Source of the DNA: Tsukamurella sp. TY48
GTDB taxonomy: Bacteria > Actinomycetota > Actinomycetes > Mycobacteriales > Mycobacteriaceae
Direction of reading: 5' to 3'
Assembly: GCF_019656655.1 (NCBI RefSeq)
Contig: NZ_BPMV01000002.1
Coordinates: 620,001 to 684,000 of the forward strand
Length of the DNA stretch: 64,000 nt
Positions 43,715 to 52,747 of this stretch are shown piece after piece. Under the pieces are notes generated by a model. It was given only the letters and a program-made list of their open reading frames with translations. It had not been told where the DNA came from and did not search any database. The translations under genes were made by a program, and so were the position numbers. The stretch's first letter is position 1. Each line of letters starts with the position of its first letter.

Positions 43715-45402
43715 AAGTTCGGGTACCGCGCGAGGATCTGGCGCTCCCCGTTCACCGAGAGTTGGTCGAAATCGAGGCCTGGCTGGAGCTGCGCGACGTA
43801 CTGCCCCGGCTTCTCCCCCTTCTCCCACCGAGGCGCCAGGGTACGGCCGCCGGCAAGGATCGCCTTCTCCCCCGCCTGCGCCTTCCACACCACCGGCGAC
43901 TTCTCCGATCCCGAGTCCTCAGGGCCGAAGCGCAAGGGAGCGTCGAGCGCGTACTCGCCACCCGCGAGAACGACCTCGATCCGCGCGTCGCTGTTGTTGC
44001 GCAATGTCTCGCGCACCTTCGCCTGCGCACCGACCAGGTTCGTCGGATCACCCTGCGTCCCATAGGAATCAGCACGTCCCGACGGCGCGGCGTGGATCAC
44101 CACCGTGTCGGAGGTCCGGGCTTCGCCCACCCCAACGGCACTCCCCGCCTGCGCCGGTCCGCCGAGCGACGCCAGTGCTTGGATCGTGTTGTCGATACCG
44201 CGGAGGATGTTCTGGAAGCCCTCAACCAGCCCGAACTGGCGACTCGAGGCGCCGCCGATGAACGGGTCAAACCCGAAGAAGGTCTTCCCGGCGTCACCCT
44301 GAGCGACGCTCGGTGACGTCAGCGAGGTCAATGCAGGAACGCCCCACTCGGTCCCGCTCGCAGTCACCGACGGTTGGAAGCTTCCGTCCATCTCCGCCTC
44401 ATCGGACCGGGCCGAGCCTCGGGAGCCGGTACCGATTCCCGAGCCGGCCCAGGACTCACGGTCGGCCCAGGGGCTCGACGGGGAGTCCTGCGAGGACGTC
44501 AGCCGAGTCACCAGATCAGCGAGGCGGGCCAGATTCTCGGCGCGGGTATCCGGCGTCGTGCCCGAGAGGTCTGTGGACGAGGTTCCAACGGACGGGTCCG
44601 ATCCGGAGGTCGATACATCGGTCACTTCGGTGATGGCCGTGGCGCCGGCGCCGGATGACGGCGCCCCCGTCCCGGACGGTTCGGCTGCGTCGTCGCCGAG
44701 AGATGTCGTCGTGCGCGCCTCACCACTCGCCGAATCGGTGCCGGAATCAGAACGGCCGCTTGTGGTCTCCGCCCGATCGGACGACGCTGCACCACCGTCT
44801 GGATCCTGCGTGCCACTGATCTCACGAGCCGAATCCGAGGTGGTACCGGCTGCGCTCGACGTGGCGCCGGACGACGATCCGGCGGTGCTCTCGTCGGCGT
44901 CCGCTGTCGTCTCGCGGGCCGACGATCCCGTCGCCCCCGATGATGTGCCCGAGGATGCGGCGGACGAGCCGGTCGCATCCTCCACTCCGGCATCACTCTT
45001 CGAAGTCGCCTGCGAAGGCTGGCCGGACGACGAGCCGTCCGTTGCGGCCTTCCCCGATCCGGATGTGTCCGCAGACTCCGGCGAAGCGTCGGAACCGCTC
45101 GTCTTCGCATCATCACTGTCCGACGCGCTGTCCGTCGAATCCTGTGCCGCAGTGGAGTCGCCACTGGACGGTGCGCCGCTGTCAGCCCGCGCCGGCGCAC
45201 TCACGGCCGCGAACAGTGCTCCACAGAACATCAGTGCACCGAACGCGATCCGAGACGCCGCTGCGAGCCAGGTTGCGGTTCGGCCACGCGCGCGTTTCTC
45301 GGATCGTCTCCGTCCGAGAGAGTTTCCTCGCCGCAGGATCACGCTCCCGATGGCGGCGCAGACCACCACGAGGAGTACGACAGCATATGCATCAGGGCTC
45401 AT
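43715..45402 (-). pseudogene. 5' part of the IS-disrupted gene: membrane anchor, long linker, start of beta-helix
   Basis: This is the upstream part (562 codons) of the gene completed by 40435-42427. It begins MSPDAYAVVLLVVVCAAIGS with a membrane helix (5-23), then a basic cytoplasmic loop RRGNSLGRRRSEKRARGRTA. A second helix at about 45-68 ends AVSAPARADS and could be a signal-like segment. Residues 75-370 are a low-complexity Ser/Asp/Ala/Thr/Gly linker, as in wall-spanning proteins. From about 440 the folded part starts (VIHAAPSGRADSYGTQGDPT), reaching ARYPN at the insertion. Translation now stops at a TAG inside the IS, leaving a membrane-anchored stub of about 568 residues. Confidence 0.85.
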
Positions 45403-45496
45403 AACGAACGACCTTTACTGAAGTCCCAATAGAGATGGCGATGCGCAGTTCCCGACACCGCTTCGTGAAGAACAGAACCACAGATCGGATGATTAG

Positions 45497-45526
45497 GTCG
45501 CAAATTTGTCGCAAATGGTCGCCGAT
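45497..45526. repeat. Three helically phased direct repeats upstream of the beta-helix gene
   Basis: GTCGCAAAT at 45497 and 45508 and GTCGCCGAT at 45518 start 11 and 10 bases apart, one DNA turn each. They lie about 95-125 bp upstream of the start at 45402, a typical place for a cooperatively binding regulator. No family is recognised. Confidence 0.55.
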
Positions 45527-45565
45527 TCAGGGGCATTGCACCCAATCTGCTATTCCTTACGCGTC

Positions 45566-45580
45566 ATAGATCCCATCTAT
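45566..45580. promoter_or_regulatory. Perfect inverted repeat ATAGAT-CCC-ATCTAT
   Basis: A 6-bp perfect inverted repeat with a 3-bp centre lies in the relatively AT-rich gap between aldR and the disrupted gene. It could be an operator or a weak hairpin after aldR. Confidence 0.35.
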
Positions 45581-45626
45581 CTGAGTCCTAGCTGCTCCGC
45601 GGCCGAACTGCGACAACCGGCCCGAG

Positions 45627-46136
45627 TCACAGCGGGGCCGAACCACGGACGTGTTCGAAGACCAGCGAGGTGTTGGTGCCGGCGATCTCCTCACGCGCAC
45701 TGAGGTGTTCGACGAGGTGCCGTAGATCGTCGGTGTCGATGGCCGCCACGTGCAGCACGTAATCGTCGCCGCCGGCCAGGAAGTAGGCGTCGATCACGGG
45801 TGGCAGGTCGATCACCGATTCCACGAACTGGCGGATGCGGTGCCGGGCGGTGGAGCGCAGGCGCACGGAGATCATGGCGCGCAGCGGGCGACCCACGGCG
45901 GCGGGATCGACATCGGCGTAGAAGCCGCGGATCACGTTCGCCTCCACCAGGCGGCGCACCCGGGTGTGCACGGTGGAGGCGGCAAGACCGACCTCCTCGG
46001 CGAGCGCGGCGTTGGAGACCCGGCCGTCGCGCTGCAGCACCAGCAGGATGCGGCGGTCCACCTCATCGAGAAGCGGACGACGATCGTTCGGCAGCGGCGG
46101 GCGGTACGCGGAGTTCTGAGAATCTTCGTCTCCCAT
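45627..46136 (-). CDS. aldR: Lrp/AsnC-family regulator AldR
   Basis: This 169-residue protein has an N-terminal winged helix-turn-helix (LDEVDRRILLVLQRDGRVSN then AALAEEVGLAASTVHTRVRR, about 23-63). The C-terminal RAM ligand-binding/oligomer domain has the AYFLAGGDDYVLHVAAIDTD loop near residue 118. It is divergent from ald, as Rv2779c (AldR) is in M. tuberculosis, where AldR activates ald in response to alanine. The ATG at 46136 has TAATCT 6 bases upstream (leaderless). A near-palindrome lies in the shared promoter at 46151-46170. Confidence 0.9.
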   Translation of the reverse strand: MGDEDSQNSAYRPPLPNDRRPLLDEVDRRILLVLQRDGRVSNAALAEEVGLAASTVHTRVRRLVEANVIRGFYADVDPAAVGRPLRAMISVRLRSTARHRIRQFVESVIDLPPVIDAYFLAGGDDYVLHVAAIDTDDLRHLVEHLSAREEIAGTNTSLVFEHVRGSAPL

Positions 46137-46148
46137 GGCCGAAGATTA
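46137..46148 (-). promoter_or_regulatory. Leaderless promoter of aldR
   Basis: TAATCT (46143-46148) lies 6 bases before the ATG at 46136. Confidence 0.55.
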
Positions 46149-46150
46149 CA

Positions 46151-46170
46151 GAATCTCCTTCGGAGGGATT
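46151..46170. promoter_or_regulatory. Near-palindrome in the aldR-ald gap (possible AldR site)
   Basis: GAATCTCC-TTC-GGAGGGATT is an imperfect inverted repeat next to the aldR -10. The position suits autoregulation and ald activation; binding is inferred only. Confidence 0.4.
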
Positions 46171-46246
46171 GTGCACTTGTCGATGTTTCTTCACACTTGT
46201 GACACAGGCCATAGCTCGCCCATCCCGTCCCGAACAGGAGCACACG

Positions 46247-47362
46247 ATGCGTGTCGGAATCCCCACCGAGATCAAGAACAACGAGTACCGCGTGGCGATC
46301 ACGCCCGGCGGCGTCGCCGAACTGGCGCGCCACGGCCACGACGTCCTGATCCAGCAGGGCGCGGGCCTGGGTTCGGCCATCAGCGACGACGACTTCACGG
46401 CGGCGGGTGCGCGCATCGTGCCCTCGGCCGACGACGTGTGGGGCGAGGCCGATCTGCTGCTCAAGGTCAAGGAGCCGATCGAACCGGAGTACGCGCGGAT
46501 GCGTCCCGACCAGACGATCTTCACCTACCTGCACCTCGCGGCGTCACGCCCCTGCACCGATGCGCTGCTGGGCTCGAAGACCACGTCGATCGCCTACGAG
46601 ACGGTGCAGCTGGCCGATGGCTCGCTCCCGCTGCTGGCCCCGATGTCCGAGGTGGCCGGCCGGCTCGCGCCGCAGGTGGGCAGCTATCACCTGATGCGCT
46701 CCAAGGGCGGCCGCGGCGTGCTCATGGGCGGCGTCCCCGGCACCGCGCCCGCGAAGGTCACCGTGCTCGGCGGCGGCGTGTCCGGCATCAACGCCGCGCA
46801 GATCGCGGCCGGCATGGGCGCCGATGTGACGGTCTTCGATCTCGACGTGCGCAAGATGCGCGCCGTGAACGCGCAGTTCGGCGGCCGCGTGCACACCAGT
46901 TACTCGACCTCGCTCGCGCTGGAGGAGGCCGTGGTGGAGTCCGATCTGGTGATCGGCGCCGTCCTGATCCCGGGCGCCGCCGCGCCGAAGCTGGTGTCCA
47001 CCGAGCTGGTGCACCGCATGCGGCCCGGCGCCGTCCTGGTGGACATCGCGATCGACCAGGGCGGCTGCTTCGCCGACTCGCGCCCCACCACGCACGACGA
47101 TCCGACCTTCACCGTGGGCGAGACGGTGTTCTACTGCGTGGCGAACATGCCCGGCGCCGTGCCCCGCACCTCCACCTTCGCCCTCACCGGCGCGACGCTG
47201 CCCTACGTGCTGAAGATCGCCGACAAGGGCTGGCGCGCCGCCTGCTCCGACGATCCGGCGCTCGCGGCCGGCCTCTCGACGCACGACGGGGAGCTGCTCA
47301 ACGCCAGCGTGGGCGCAGCCCTCGACATCCCGGCCAAGACCCCGGAGTCGGTGCTGGGCTGA
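46247..47362 (+). CDS. ald: Alanine dehydrogenase
   Basis: This 371-residue enzyme interconverts L-alanine and pyruvate plus ammonia with NAD. The N-terminus MRVGIPTEIKNNEYRVAITP is the family signature. KVKEPIEPEY (Lys near 75) and YLHLAAS (His near 96) are the catalytic residues, and VLGGGVSGINAAQIAAGMGA near 174 binds NAD. The length is that of the hexameric enzyme. The ATG at 46247 has AGGAG 7 bases upstream. Divergent aldR presumably controls it. The nearby permease could bring in the substrate. Confidence 0.96.
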   Translation: MRVGIPTEIKNNEYRVAITPGGVAELARHGHDVLIQQGAGLGSAISDDDFTAAGARIVPSADDVWGEADLLLKVKEPIEPEYARMRPDQTIFTYLHLAASRPCTDALLGSKTTSIAYETVQLADGSLPLLAPMSEVAGRLAPQVGSYHLMRSKGGRGVLMGGVPGTAPAKVTVLGGGVSGINAAQIAAGMGADVTVFDLDVRKMRAVNAQFGGRVHTSYSTSLALEEAVVESDLVIGAVLIPGAAAPKLVSTELVHRMRPGAVLVDIAIDQGGCFADSRPTTHDDPTFTVGETVFYCVANMPGAVPRTSTFALTGATLPYVLKIADKGWRAACSDDPALAAGLSTHDGELLNASVGAALDIPAKTPESVLG

Positions 47363-47371
47363 GCAACCCGC

Positions 47372-49252
47372 TCACCACTCCCCGGTATCGAGGTACTGCG
47401 CGAGGTTGCCCATCCGGCGCTGCACCGCGGCGATCTCGCGTACGCACTGTTCCAGCAGGCCGCGGTCGAGCGACGGGATCCGGCGGATCGACAGCACATC
47501 GCCGGGTGTGCGTCCCTTGGCCATCTGCCCCACCTGGTACTCCATTCGGATCCGCTCCAGGATGGAGAAGCAGTCGCGCAGCACCTCAGCCGAATCATCC
47601 GGCAGCACGGGCGAATCCGCACCGGCGGCGAGCCGGTTGCGGGTCTGCAGCTTGGTGGAACCGCGGCTGAGCGCCGCCCACCGGGCGATGTTCACCACGG
47701 GTACGAGGGCGTGCGCCTTGATGTCGAAGGTACCGCCGCGCAAGGAGATCACATCCCGCACGGAACGGATCCTGGCCTTGGCGGTGAGCGCCTCCCGGAG
47801 CATCAGCATGAAGGCGTGCTGATGCTCCGACAGGTGCTGGTACACGCCGGCCACCGGCTGCAGGGTGAGATCGCCCCACACCGGGCGCCCGTCCACCAGC
47901 AGCGAGGCCATCATCATGGCGTTGTTGGACAGCGGCGCGTCGATCCATTCGCCTGCCGCGTAGAGCCATTCGGACTCGGTGCGGCAGAACCTGGGCTTCG
48001 CGGCGATCGCCCCGTTGGTGTCCGACGGGATACCGCACTCCTCGAGCCGGTCGTGCACCGCGGTGGCGAGGGCGAGGGCGGCCGAACGCCGCTCCTCGAC
48101 CTGCGCCTCGGTGGCGCCGGGCATATCGGTGAGGATGATGGCACTGTCGACGTCCGAGCTGGGCACCACCTCGCGCCGGGAGACGCTGCCCAGGGACAAC
48201 CAGGTGAAATCGCCCTCGTGCAGCTCCGGGTGCACGGGCAGTTCGAGCTCGATACAGCGGCGCACCATGGCCTCGATCGCCACCGCCGCGACACCGGAGA
48301 CGTGCCGCACCGGGGCGTGCTGCCGGGTGAGGACCGGGAAGATCTCGCGGATGGTCCGGCCGATGTCCGGCAGCTCCTCCGCCGGTGCCCGCTCGATCCG
48401 GCGCTGCAGCGCGAAGGTCGATGTGGTGGGCACGGTGAGGAAGTCGACGTCCTGGACCACGCCCTGCACGACCCCCTTCGGGTCGAGCACGGCCATGTAG
48501 TGCAGTTTGCGGTCGAGCATGTCGATCAGCACATCGCTCGACAGCGTGGTGGCCGGCACGCCGTGCAGCGGCGCCGTCATCACGGCGGAGACGGCATCGG
48601 TCACGGGTCTGGCCTGGGAGATCACCCGCGCCCGCAGGTCGTGATCGGTGACGATGCCCAGCGGCTCCCCGGCCCCGTTCTGCACCACGATGTAGCCCGA
48701 TTTCGCCTCGGTCATCGCGGTGGCGGCCTCGCGGATGCTGATGGTGGGCGGGCAGGTGACGGGGTCGCGGAGCACGATCTCGCCCACGTTGCGCTCGCTG
48801 ACCTGCTCCGACGACCGCCCCGGAGCCGGTTTGGCCAGCTCGGTGGCGAGGAAGGCGGCCCCGGCGGGCGTGGAGAACATGTCCGCCACCGCCCACGCCG
48901 GGAGCTGCAGCAGCGTCACGTCGGTCAGCGCCACCGCGCGGGGGCCGCCCTTGGCGCCCACCAGGATCACCACGTAGCCGAAGACGCCGCCCGGCCCCAC
49001 CACCTCGTCGACATCGCCGCGGTCCACCGACGCCACGTTGGGCAGGTTCCACAGCCCCACCTGTCCGGAGAGCACCACATAGGCGTGCTCCGGCGACGCC
49101 GACATGCCGTCGAGGATCAGCACACCGCGGGCGTACTCGCTCACCGACGAATCGGCCACCAGCCGCGCCCGCTCCTCGTCCGGCAACCCGTCGAAGGGCG
49201 CGTGCTGCGAGAGGAATGCGAAGAGCTCCCCGAGGTCGGAGAAGTCGGTCAT
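47372..49252 (-). CDS. cNMP/CBS/DUF294 nucleotidyltransferase-like signalling protein
   Basis: This 626-residue protein has an N-terminal cyclic-nucleotide-like domain (about 1-135), then a CBS pair (NVGEIVLRDPVTCPPTISIR near 155 to about 275). A GlnD-like nucleotidyltransferase domain follows (TWLSLGSVSRREVVPSSDVD near 345, with G-S-x5-8-S-D-x-D), then a DUF294_C helical region to the end. Such proteins are thought to sense nucleotides and control transport or nitrogen use; the target is unknown. It ends 9 bp from the ald stop (convergent) and is divergent from the permease, a common partner type. Confidence 0.85.
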   Translation of the reverse strand: MTDFSDLGELFAFLSQHAPFDGLPDEERARLVADSSVSEYARGVLILDGMSASPEHAYVVLSGQVGLWNLPNVASVDRGDVDEVVGPGGVFGYVVILVGAKGGPRAVALTDVTLLQLPAWAVADMFSTPAGAAFLATELAKPAPGRSSEQVSERNVGEIVLRDPVTCPPTISIREAATAMTEAKSGYIVVQNGAGEPLGIVTDHDLRARVISQARPVTDAVSAVMTAPLHGVPATTLSSDVLIDMLDRKLHYMAVLDPKGVVQGVVQDVDFLTVPTTSTFALQRRIERAPAEELPDIGRTIREIFPVLTRQHAPVRHVSGVAAVAIEAMVRRCIELELPVHPELHEGDFTWLSLGSVSRREVVPSSDVDSAIILTDMPGATEAQVEERRSAALALATAVHDRLEECGIPSDTNGAIAAKPRFCRTESEWLYAAGEWIDAPLSNNAMMMASLLVDGRPVWGDLTLQPVAGVYQHLSEHQHAFMLMLREALTAKARIRSVRDVISLRGGTFDIKAHALVPVVNIARWAALSRGSTKLQTRNRLAAGADSPVLPDDSAEVLRDCFSILERIRMEYQVGQMAKGRTPGDVLSIRRIPSLDRGLLEQCVREIAAVQRRMGNLAQYLDTGEW

Positions 49253-49393
49253 GCCCTATGTTTACACGCCGCCGCTGATGGATATCCGAAAGTCATCTCG
49301 CGGTAACACGTCCGCGGAACGGTTGCGGGGTCTACATTCCCATCCAGCGCACAACCCACCGCGCACCGTCACGTCGAGGAGAAAGACCCATCC

Positions 49394-50965
49394 ATGACGA
49401 AACCCGTCGATAAGTTCGCCGCCGAGCAGGAGGGCTACAAGCAGACCCTCGGCCGGCGACACGTGCAGATGATCGCCATCGGTGGCGCCATCGGCACCGG
49501 CCTGTTCCTGGGCTCGGCCACCCGCCTCAACAGCACCGGCCCCGCCCTGCTGTTCAGCTACGCCTTCGTGGGCGTGATCGCCTTCTTCCTGATGCGGGCC
49601 CTGGGCGAGATGGTGCTGTACCGGCAGAGTTCCGGTGCCTTCGTCTCGTACGCCCGCGAGTTCTTCGGCGAGGGCGCGGCGTTCGCGGCCGGCTGGCTGT
49701 ACTGGATCTTCTGGGCACTGACGGGCGTCGCGGAACTGTCCGCGGTGGCCAAGTACACGAAGAAGTGGATAGACGCCCCGAACTGGGTCACGGTGATCAT
49801 CGCTCTGGCGATCGTGCTGGTGATCAACCTGCTCTCGGCGCGCGCCTTCGGTGAATTCGAGTTCTGGGCATCGATCCTCAAGGTCGGCGCCATCGTGATG
49901 TTCCTCGTCGTGGGACTGGTGCTGGTGATCGGCCAGGTGACCATCAAGGGCAAGGAGGCCGATCCCGCGCTCGGCATCCCCGCTCAACCCGAACACCAGG
50001 CCGGCTTCTCCAACCTGTGGAGCAACCCCGGCGGCTTCTGGCCGCACAGCGAGACCTTCGGCTGGCTCGCGCCCATCGTCGTGATGTCGGGCGTCGTCTT
50101 CGCCTACGCCGCCATCGAAATGGTGGGCATCGCCGCCGGCGAGATGCAGAACCCGCAGCGCGAGGTGCCCAAGGCCGTGAACTCGGTGATCCTGCGTATC
50201 GCCGTGTTCTACTGCGGCTCGATCTTCCTGCTCGTGTGCATCCTGCCCACCAGCCAGTACGGCGTCACGGACAACCAGGGCAACTACTCCTCGCCCTTCG
50301 TCACGGTCTTCGAGCGGCTCGGCATCGGCTGGATGGCCGACTTGATCAACGCGGTACTGATCATCGCCGCGATGAGCTCGCTCAACGCGGGCCTGTACAC
50401 CACCGGCCGCATGCTGCGCAGCCTCGCCGCCAGCCGCGAGGCGCCGAAGATGTTCATGAACATGAGCAAGTCCGGCGTGCCGGCCACCGGCATCCTGGTG
50501 ACCTCGCTGTTCTACGTGGCCGGTGCCGTCCTCAACGCGCTGGTCCCCGGCAAGGCCTTCGACATCGCCCTGGAAGCGTCCGCGATCGCCGTCGTGGGCG
50601 TGTGGTCGATGATCTTCATCTGCCACATCCGCTACCGGAAGCTGTCCGACGCCGGTCTCGTCCCGTCGAGCTCGTTCCGGGCGCCGTGGGCCCCGTTCAT
50701 GAGTTACGTGGGCCTGGCCTTCCTGTTCTTCGTGATCGTCGGCATGGCCTACTCGGGCTGGAAGAGCGCCGACGCGTTCTGGGACAAGACCAACTTCATC
50801 GTGGTGCTGATCGGCGTGCCGGTGTTCGTGGCCGTGCTCTCGCTCAGCTGGCTGATCATCCGGCCGCGCGTCTCCGACCACCTGGGCGGCGATATGGCGG
50901 CGAAGTGGTCGCTCAAGGACGCGGTGGTGAACAAGGTGACGCACGCGAACGACAAGCAGGACTGA
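49394..50965 (+). CDS. Amino acid permease (AAT family, APC superfamily)
   Basis: This 523-residue transporter has twelve predicted helices. LGRRHVQMIAIGGAIGTGLF then LGSATRLNSTGPALLF at the N-terminus is the AAT signature, with the GAIGTGLF substrate-site glycines. VFAYAAIEMVGIAAGEMQNP near residue 236 is the helix 6 segment with the conserved Glu. Closest in type are the D-Ala/D-Ser/glycine (CycA), GABA and asparagine permeases; the ald neighbourhood favours alanine or a related amino acid. It is followed by a strong hairpin terminator at 50974. Confidence 0.9.
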   Translation: MTKPVDKFAAEQEGYKQTLGRRHVQMIAIGGAIGTGLFLGSATRLNSTGPALLFSYAFVGVIAFFLMRALGEMVLYRQSSGAFVSYAREFFGEGAAFAAGWLYWIFWALTGVAELSAVAKYTKKWIDAPNWVTVIIALAIVLVINLLSARAFGEFEFWASILKVGAIVMFLVVGLVLVIGQVTIKGKEADPALGIPAQPEHQAGFSNLWSNPGGFWPHSETFGWLAPIVVMSGVVFAYAAIEMVGIAAGEMQNPQREVPKAVNSVILRIAVFYCGSIFLLVCILPTSQYGVTDNQGNYSSPFVTVFERLGIGWMADLINAVLIIAAMSSLNAGLYTTGRMLRSLAASREAPKMFMNMSKSGVPATGILVTSLFYVAGAVLNALVPGKAFDIALEASAIAVVGVWSMIFICHIRYRKLSDAGLVPSSSFRAPWAPFMSYVGLAFLFFVIVGMAYSGWKSADAFWDKTNFIVVLIGVPVFVAVLSLSWLIIRPRVSDHLGGDMAAKWSLKDAVVNKVTHANDKQD

Positions 50966-50973
50966 CGGTGCGC

Positions 50974-51010
50974 CGAACGCCCGCGGGGTCACCGACCTCG
51001 CGGGCGTTCG
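50974..51010 (+). terminator. Terminator after the permease gene
   Basis: The 12-bp stem CGAACGCCCGCG/CGCGGGCGTTCG is extended by GGGTC/GACCT, with a 3-base loop, 9 bp past the stop. Confidence 0.75.
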
Positions 51011-51039
51011 GCATTCACCGCCGGTTCACCCGGCGCGGC

Positions 51040-51051
51040 TACCGTTCCGCC
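51040..51051 (+). promoter_or_regulatory. Leaderless promoter of the glycerophosphodiesterase gene
   Basis: TACCGT (51040-51045) lies 6 bases before the ATG at 51052. Confidence 0.55.
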
Positions 51052-52056
51052 ATGCGAATCAGCTCACCCGCCCTGCGCCGGATCGCCGCTGCGGCCGCCA
51101 CCGTCACCGTCGTCGTCGGAGGGGCCGCGCTGGCCGCTCCCGTGCAGGCGGCCCCGTCGTCCTCCTTCGACCTGCAGTCGCATCGCGGCGGCCGGGGCGA
51201 GCACACCGAGGAATCGCTGTACGGCTTCGCCCGTTCCGTGGAGCTGGGGGTGAGCACGCTCGAACTCGACATCGTGCTCACCAAGGACAAGGTGCCGCTG
51301 ATCTGGCACGACCCCACGGTGCAGGCCGACAAGTGCAGCGACACCGCCGCGGCCACACCGGGCGACCCGCAGTTCCCCTACGTGGGCAAGACGATCCACG
51401 ATCTCACCTACGCCCAGGTGCGAACGCTGCGGTGCGATAAGAAGCTGCCGAAGTTCCCGGACGCGAAAGTGGTCGAGGGCAACCGCATCGCCACGCTCCC
51501 CCAGCTCTTCGATCTGGTGGCGGGCTACCGGGGCAACACGATCCGCTACAACATCGAGACCAAGATCGAGGCCGAGGACCGGTCGAAGTCGGCGCAGCCG
51601 CAGGAGTTCGTGGACCGCATCCTGGGCGCCGCCCGCACGGCCGGTGTCCTGGACCGGATCACGGTGCAGAGCTTCGACTGGCGCTCGCTGCCGCTGGTGC
51701 GCGCCCAGGCCCCGTCGGTGCCGCTGGTGGCCCTCTACGACGCCACCACCTGGAAGAAGAACTCGGCCTGGCTGGGCCCGGTGAGCTACGAGAAGTTCGA
51801 CGGTGACGTGGTGCGCGCCGTGAAGGCGGCCGGATTCGACGTGCTGTCGCCCGACTACGAGCTCTCCGATGCGAAGCTCGTGACCGCGGCGCACGCCGCC
51901 GGCCTGCAGGTGATCCCGTGGACCGTGAACGAGGCGGCGGAGATGCGCCGCCAGATCGGCTACGGCGTGGACGGCATCATCACCGACTACCCGACGCGGC
52001 TGCGCGGCGTGCTCGCCGCCGAGGGGAAGCCCGTGCCCCCGGCGTACCGCACGTAG
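51052..52056 (+). CDS. Secreted glycerophosphodiester phosphodiesterase
   Basis: This 334-residue protein has a signal peptide ending PVQA-APSS near residue 33. The GDPD TIM barrel starts DLQSHRGGRGEHTEESLYGF (catalytic HRG and the Glu of ENT, here ESL). VSTLELDIVLTKDKVPLIWH then DPTV gives E-x-D and the second catalytic His near residue 86, and YNIETKIEA near 167 gives a third metal ligand. It would release glycerol-3-phosphate from deacylated phospholipids outside the membrane. The ATG at 51052 is leaderless. A strong bidirectional hairpin follows. Confidence 0.9.
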   Translation: MRISSPALRRIAAAAATVTVVVGGAALAAPVQAAPSSSFDLQSHRGGRGEHTEESLYGFARSVELGVSTLELDIVLTKDKVPLIWHDPTVQADKCSDTAAATPGDPQFPYVGKTIHDLTYAQVRTLRCDKKLPKFPDAKVVEGNRIATLPQLFDLVAGYRGNTIRYNIETKIEAEDRSKSAQPQEFVDRILGAARTAGVLDRITVQSFDWRSLPLVRAQAPSVPLVALYDATTWKKNSAWLGPVSYEKFDGDVVRAVKAAGFDVLSPDYELSDAKLVTAAHAAGLQVIPWTVNEAAEMRRQIGYGVDGIITDYPTRLRGVLAAEGKPVPPAYRT

Positions 52057-52062
52057 CGCACA

Positions 52063-52103
52063 CGAAAGGCGGCGTCCCTCGACCCGAGGGGCGCCGCCTT
52101 TCG
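52063..52103. terminator. Strong bidirectional terminator
   Basis: The stem CGAAAGGCGGCG/CGCCGCCTTTCG with inner TCCCTCG/CGAGGGG and a 3-base loop has T/A-rich ends on both strands. It sits between convergent genes. Confidence 0.85.
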
Positions 52104-52110
52104 TCTGTGG

Positions 52111-52572
52111 CTATCCCGCGTAGCTCGCGATCGCGGTCCCCACGATGCCGGTGATCTGCACGGTGATCGCGCCCTTGCCCGGCTTCACCTGGAAGGTGCC
52201 GTCGTATTCGGACCGGGCCGAACCCGAGGCGCCGGTGGTGGCGTTCTGCCAGAACAGCAGGCGATCGGACAGGTCGACGCCCTTGATTCCCTCGCACCGC
52301 TCCTTGGGCAGCGGCGACGGCGGAATGCCGATCACGCCCAGCTCGTGGCGGGCGATCACACAGTTGGTGCGCACGAGCAGGCTCCCGGCGTCGTTGTAGT
52401 CACCGACCCAGGTCACGGTGGCGTTCGGGGCGTCGGTCCGAATCGAGGTACCGCCGGTGACGGTGCCGCGGAAGATGACCGAGCCGGCCGCATTCGCCGA
52501 GGCCGGCACGAGCGTGACGACCGCTCCGACGGCGGCGACGGAGGCGACCGCAAGACGTGCGAACGATGTCAT
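52111..52572 (-). CDS. Small secreted hypothetical protein
   Basis: This 153-residue protein has a Sec signal peptide (SFARLAVASVAAVGAVVTL then VPASANA-AG, cleaved near residue 28). The mature part is beta-rich with two cysteines (RTNCVIAR, KERCEGIK), probably one disulfide, and ends in a VTVQITGIV strand. AAGGA lies 6 bases before the ATG at 52572; upstream ATGs at 52578 and 52590 are less well placed. No family is recognised. It does not carry the FWxxxRAQ motif of the array at 19107-22054. Confidence 0.72.
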   Translation of the reverse strand: MTSFARLAVASVAAVGAVVTLVPASANAAGSVIFRGTVTGGTSIRTDAPNATVTWVGDYNDAGSLLVRTNCVIARHELGVIGIPPSPLPKERCEGIKGVDLSDRLLFWQNATTGASGSARSEYDGTFQVKPGKGAITVQITGIVGTAIASYAG

Positions 52573-52747
52573 TGGCATTCCTTTGATCATGGAATCGTTT
52601 TTGGCATTGCAAAGCGTACAACCCCGTCCGATTCCACGGACCGCCAACCCGACAATTCGCCACGGCCGAGAACACCCCCGGTCGAGGAAATGCGCGATTC
52701 AGATCGAAAGTTTTGTCACCGAACGACAGCTTTCCCGCGCGCGGAAA

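Noticed and set aside
43119-44261. Plus-strand open frame across the IS end
   Set aside because: It is antisense to orfA and to the interrupted gene, crosses the IS boundary and shows no protein-like composition.
44400-45180. Possible repeat array in the Ser/Asp-rich linker of the disrupted gene
   Set aside because: The low complexity is in amino-acid composition; no regular DNA period or conserved unit was seen.
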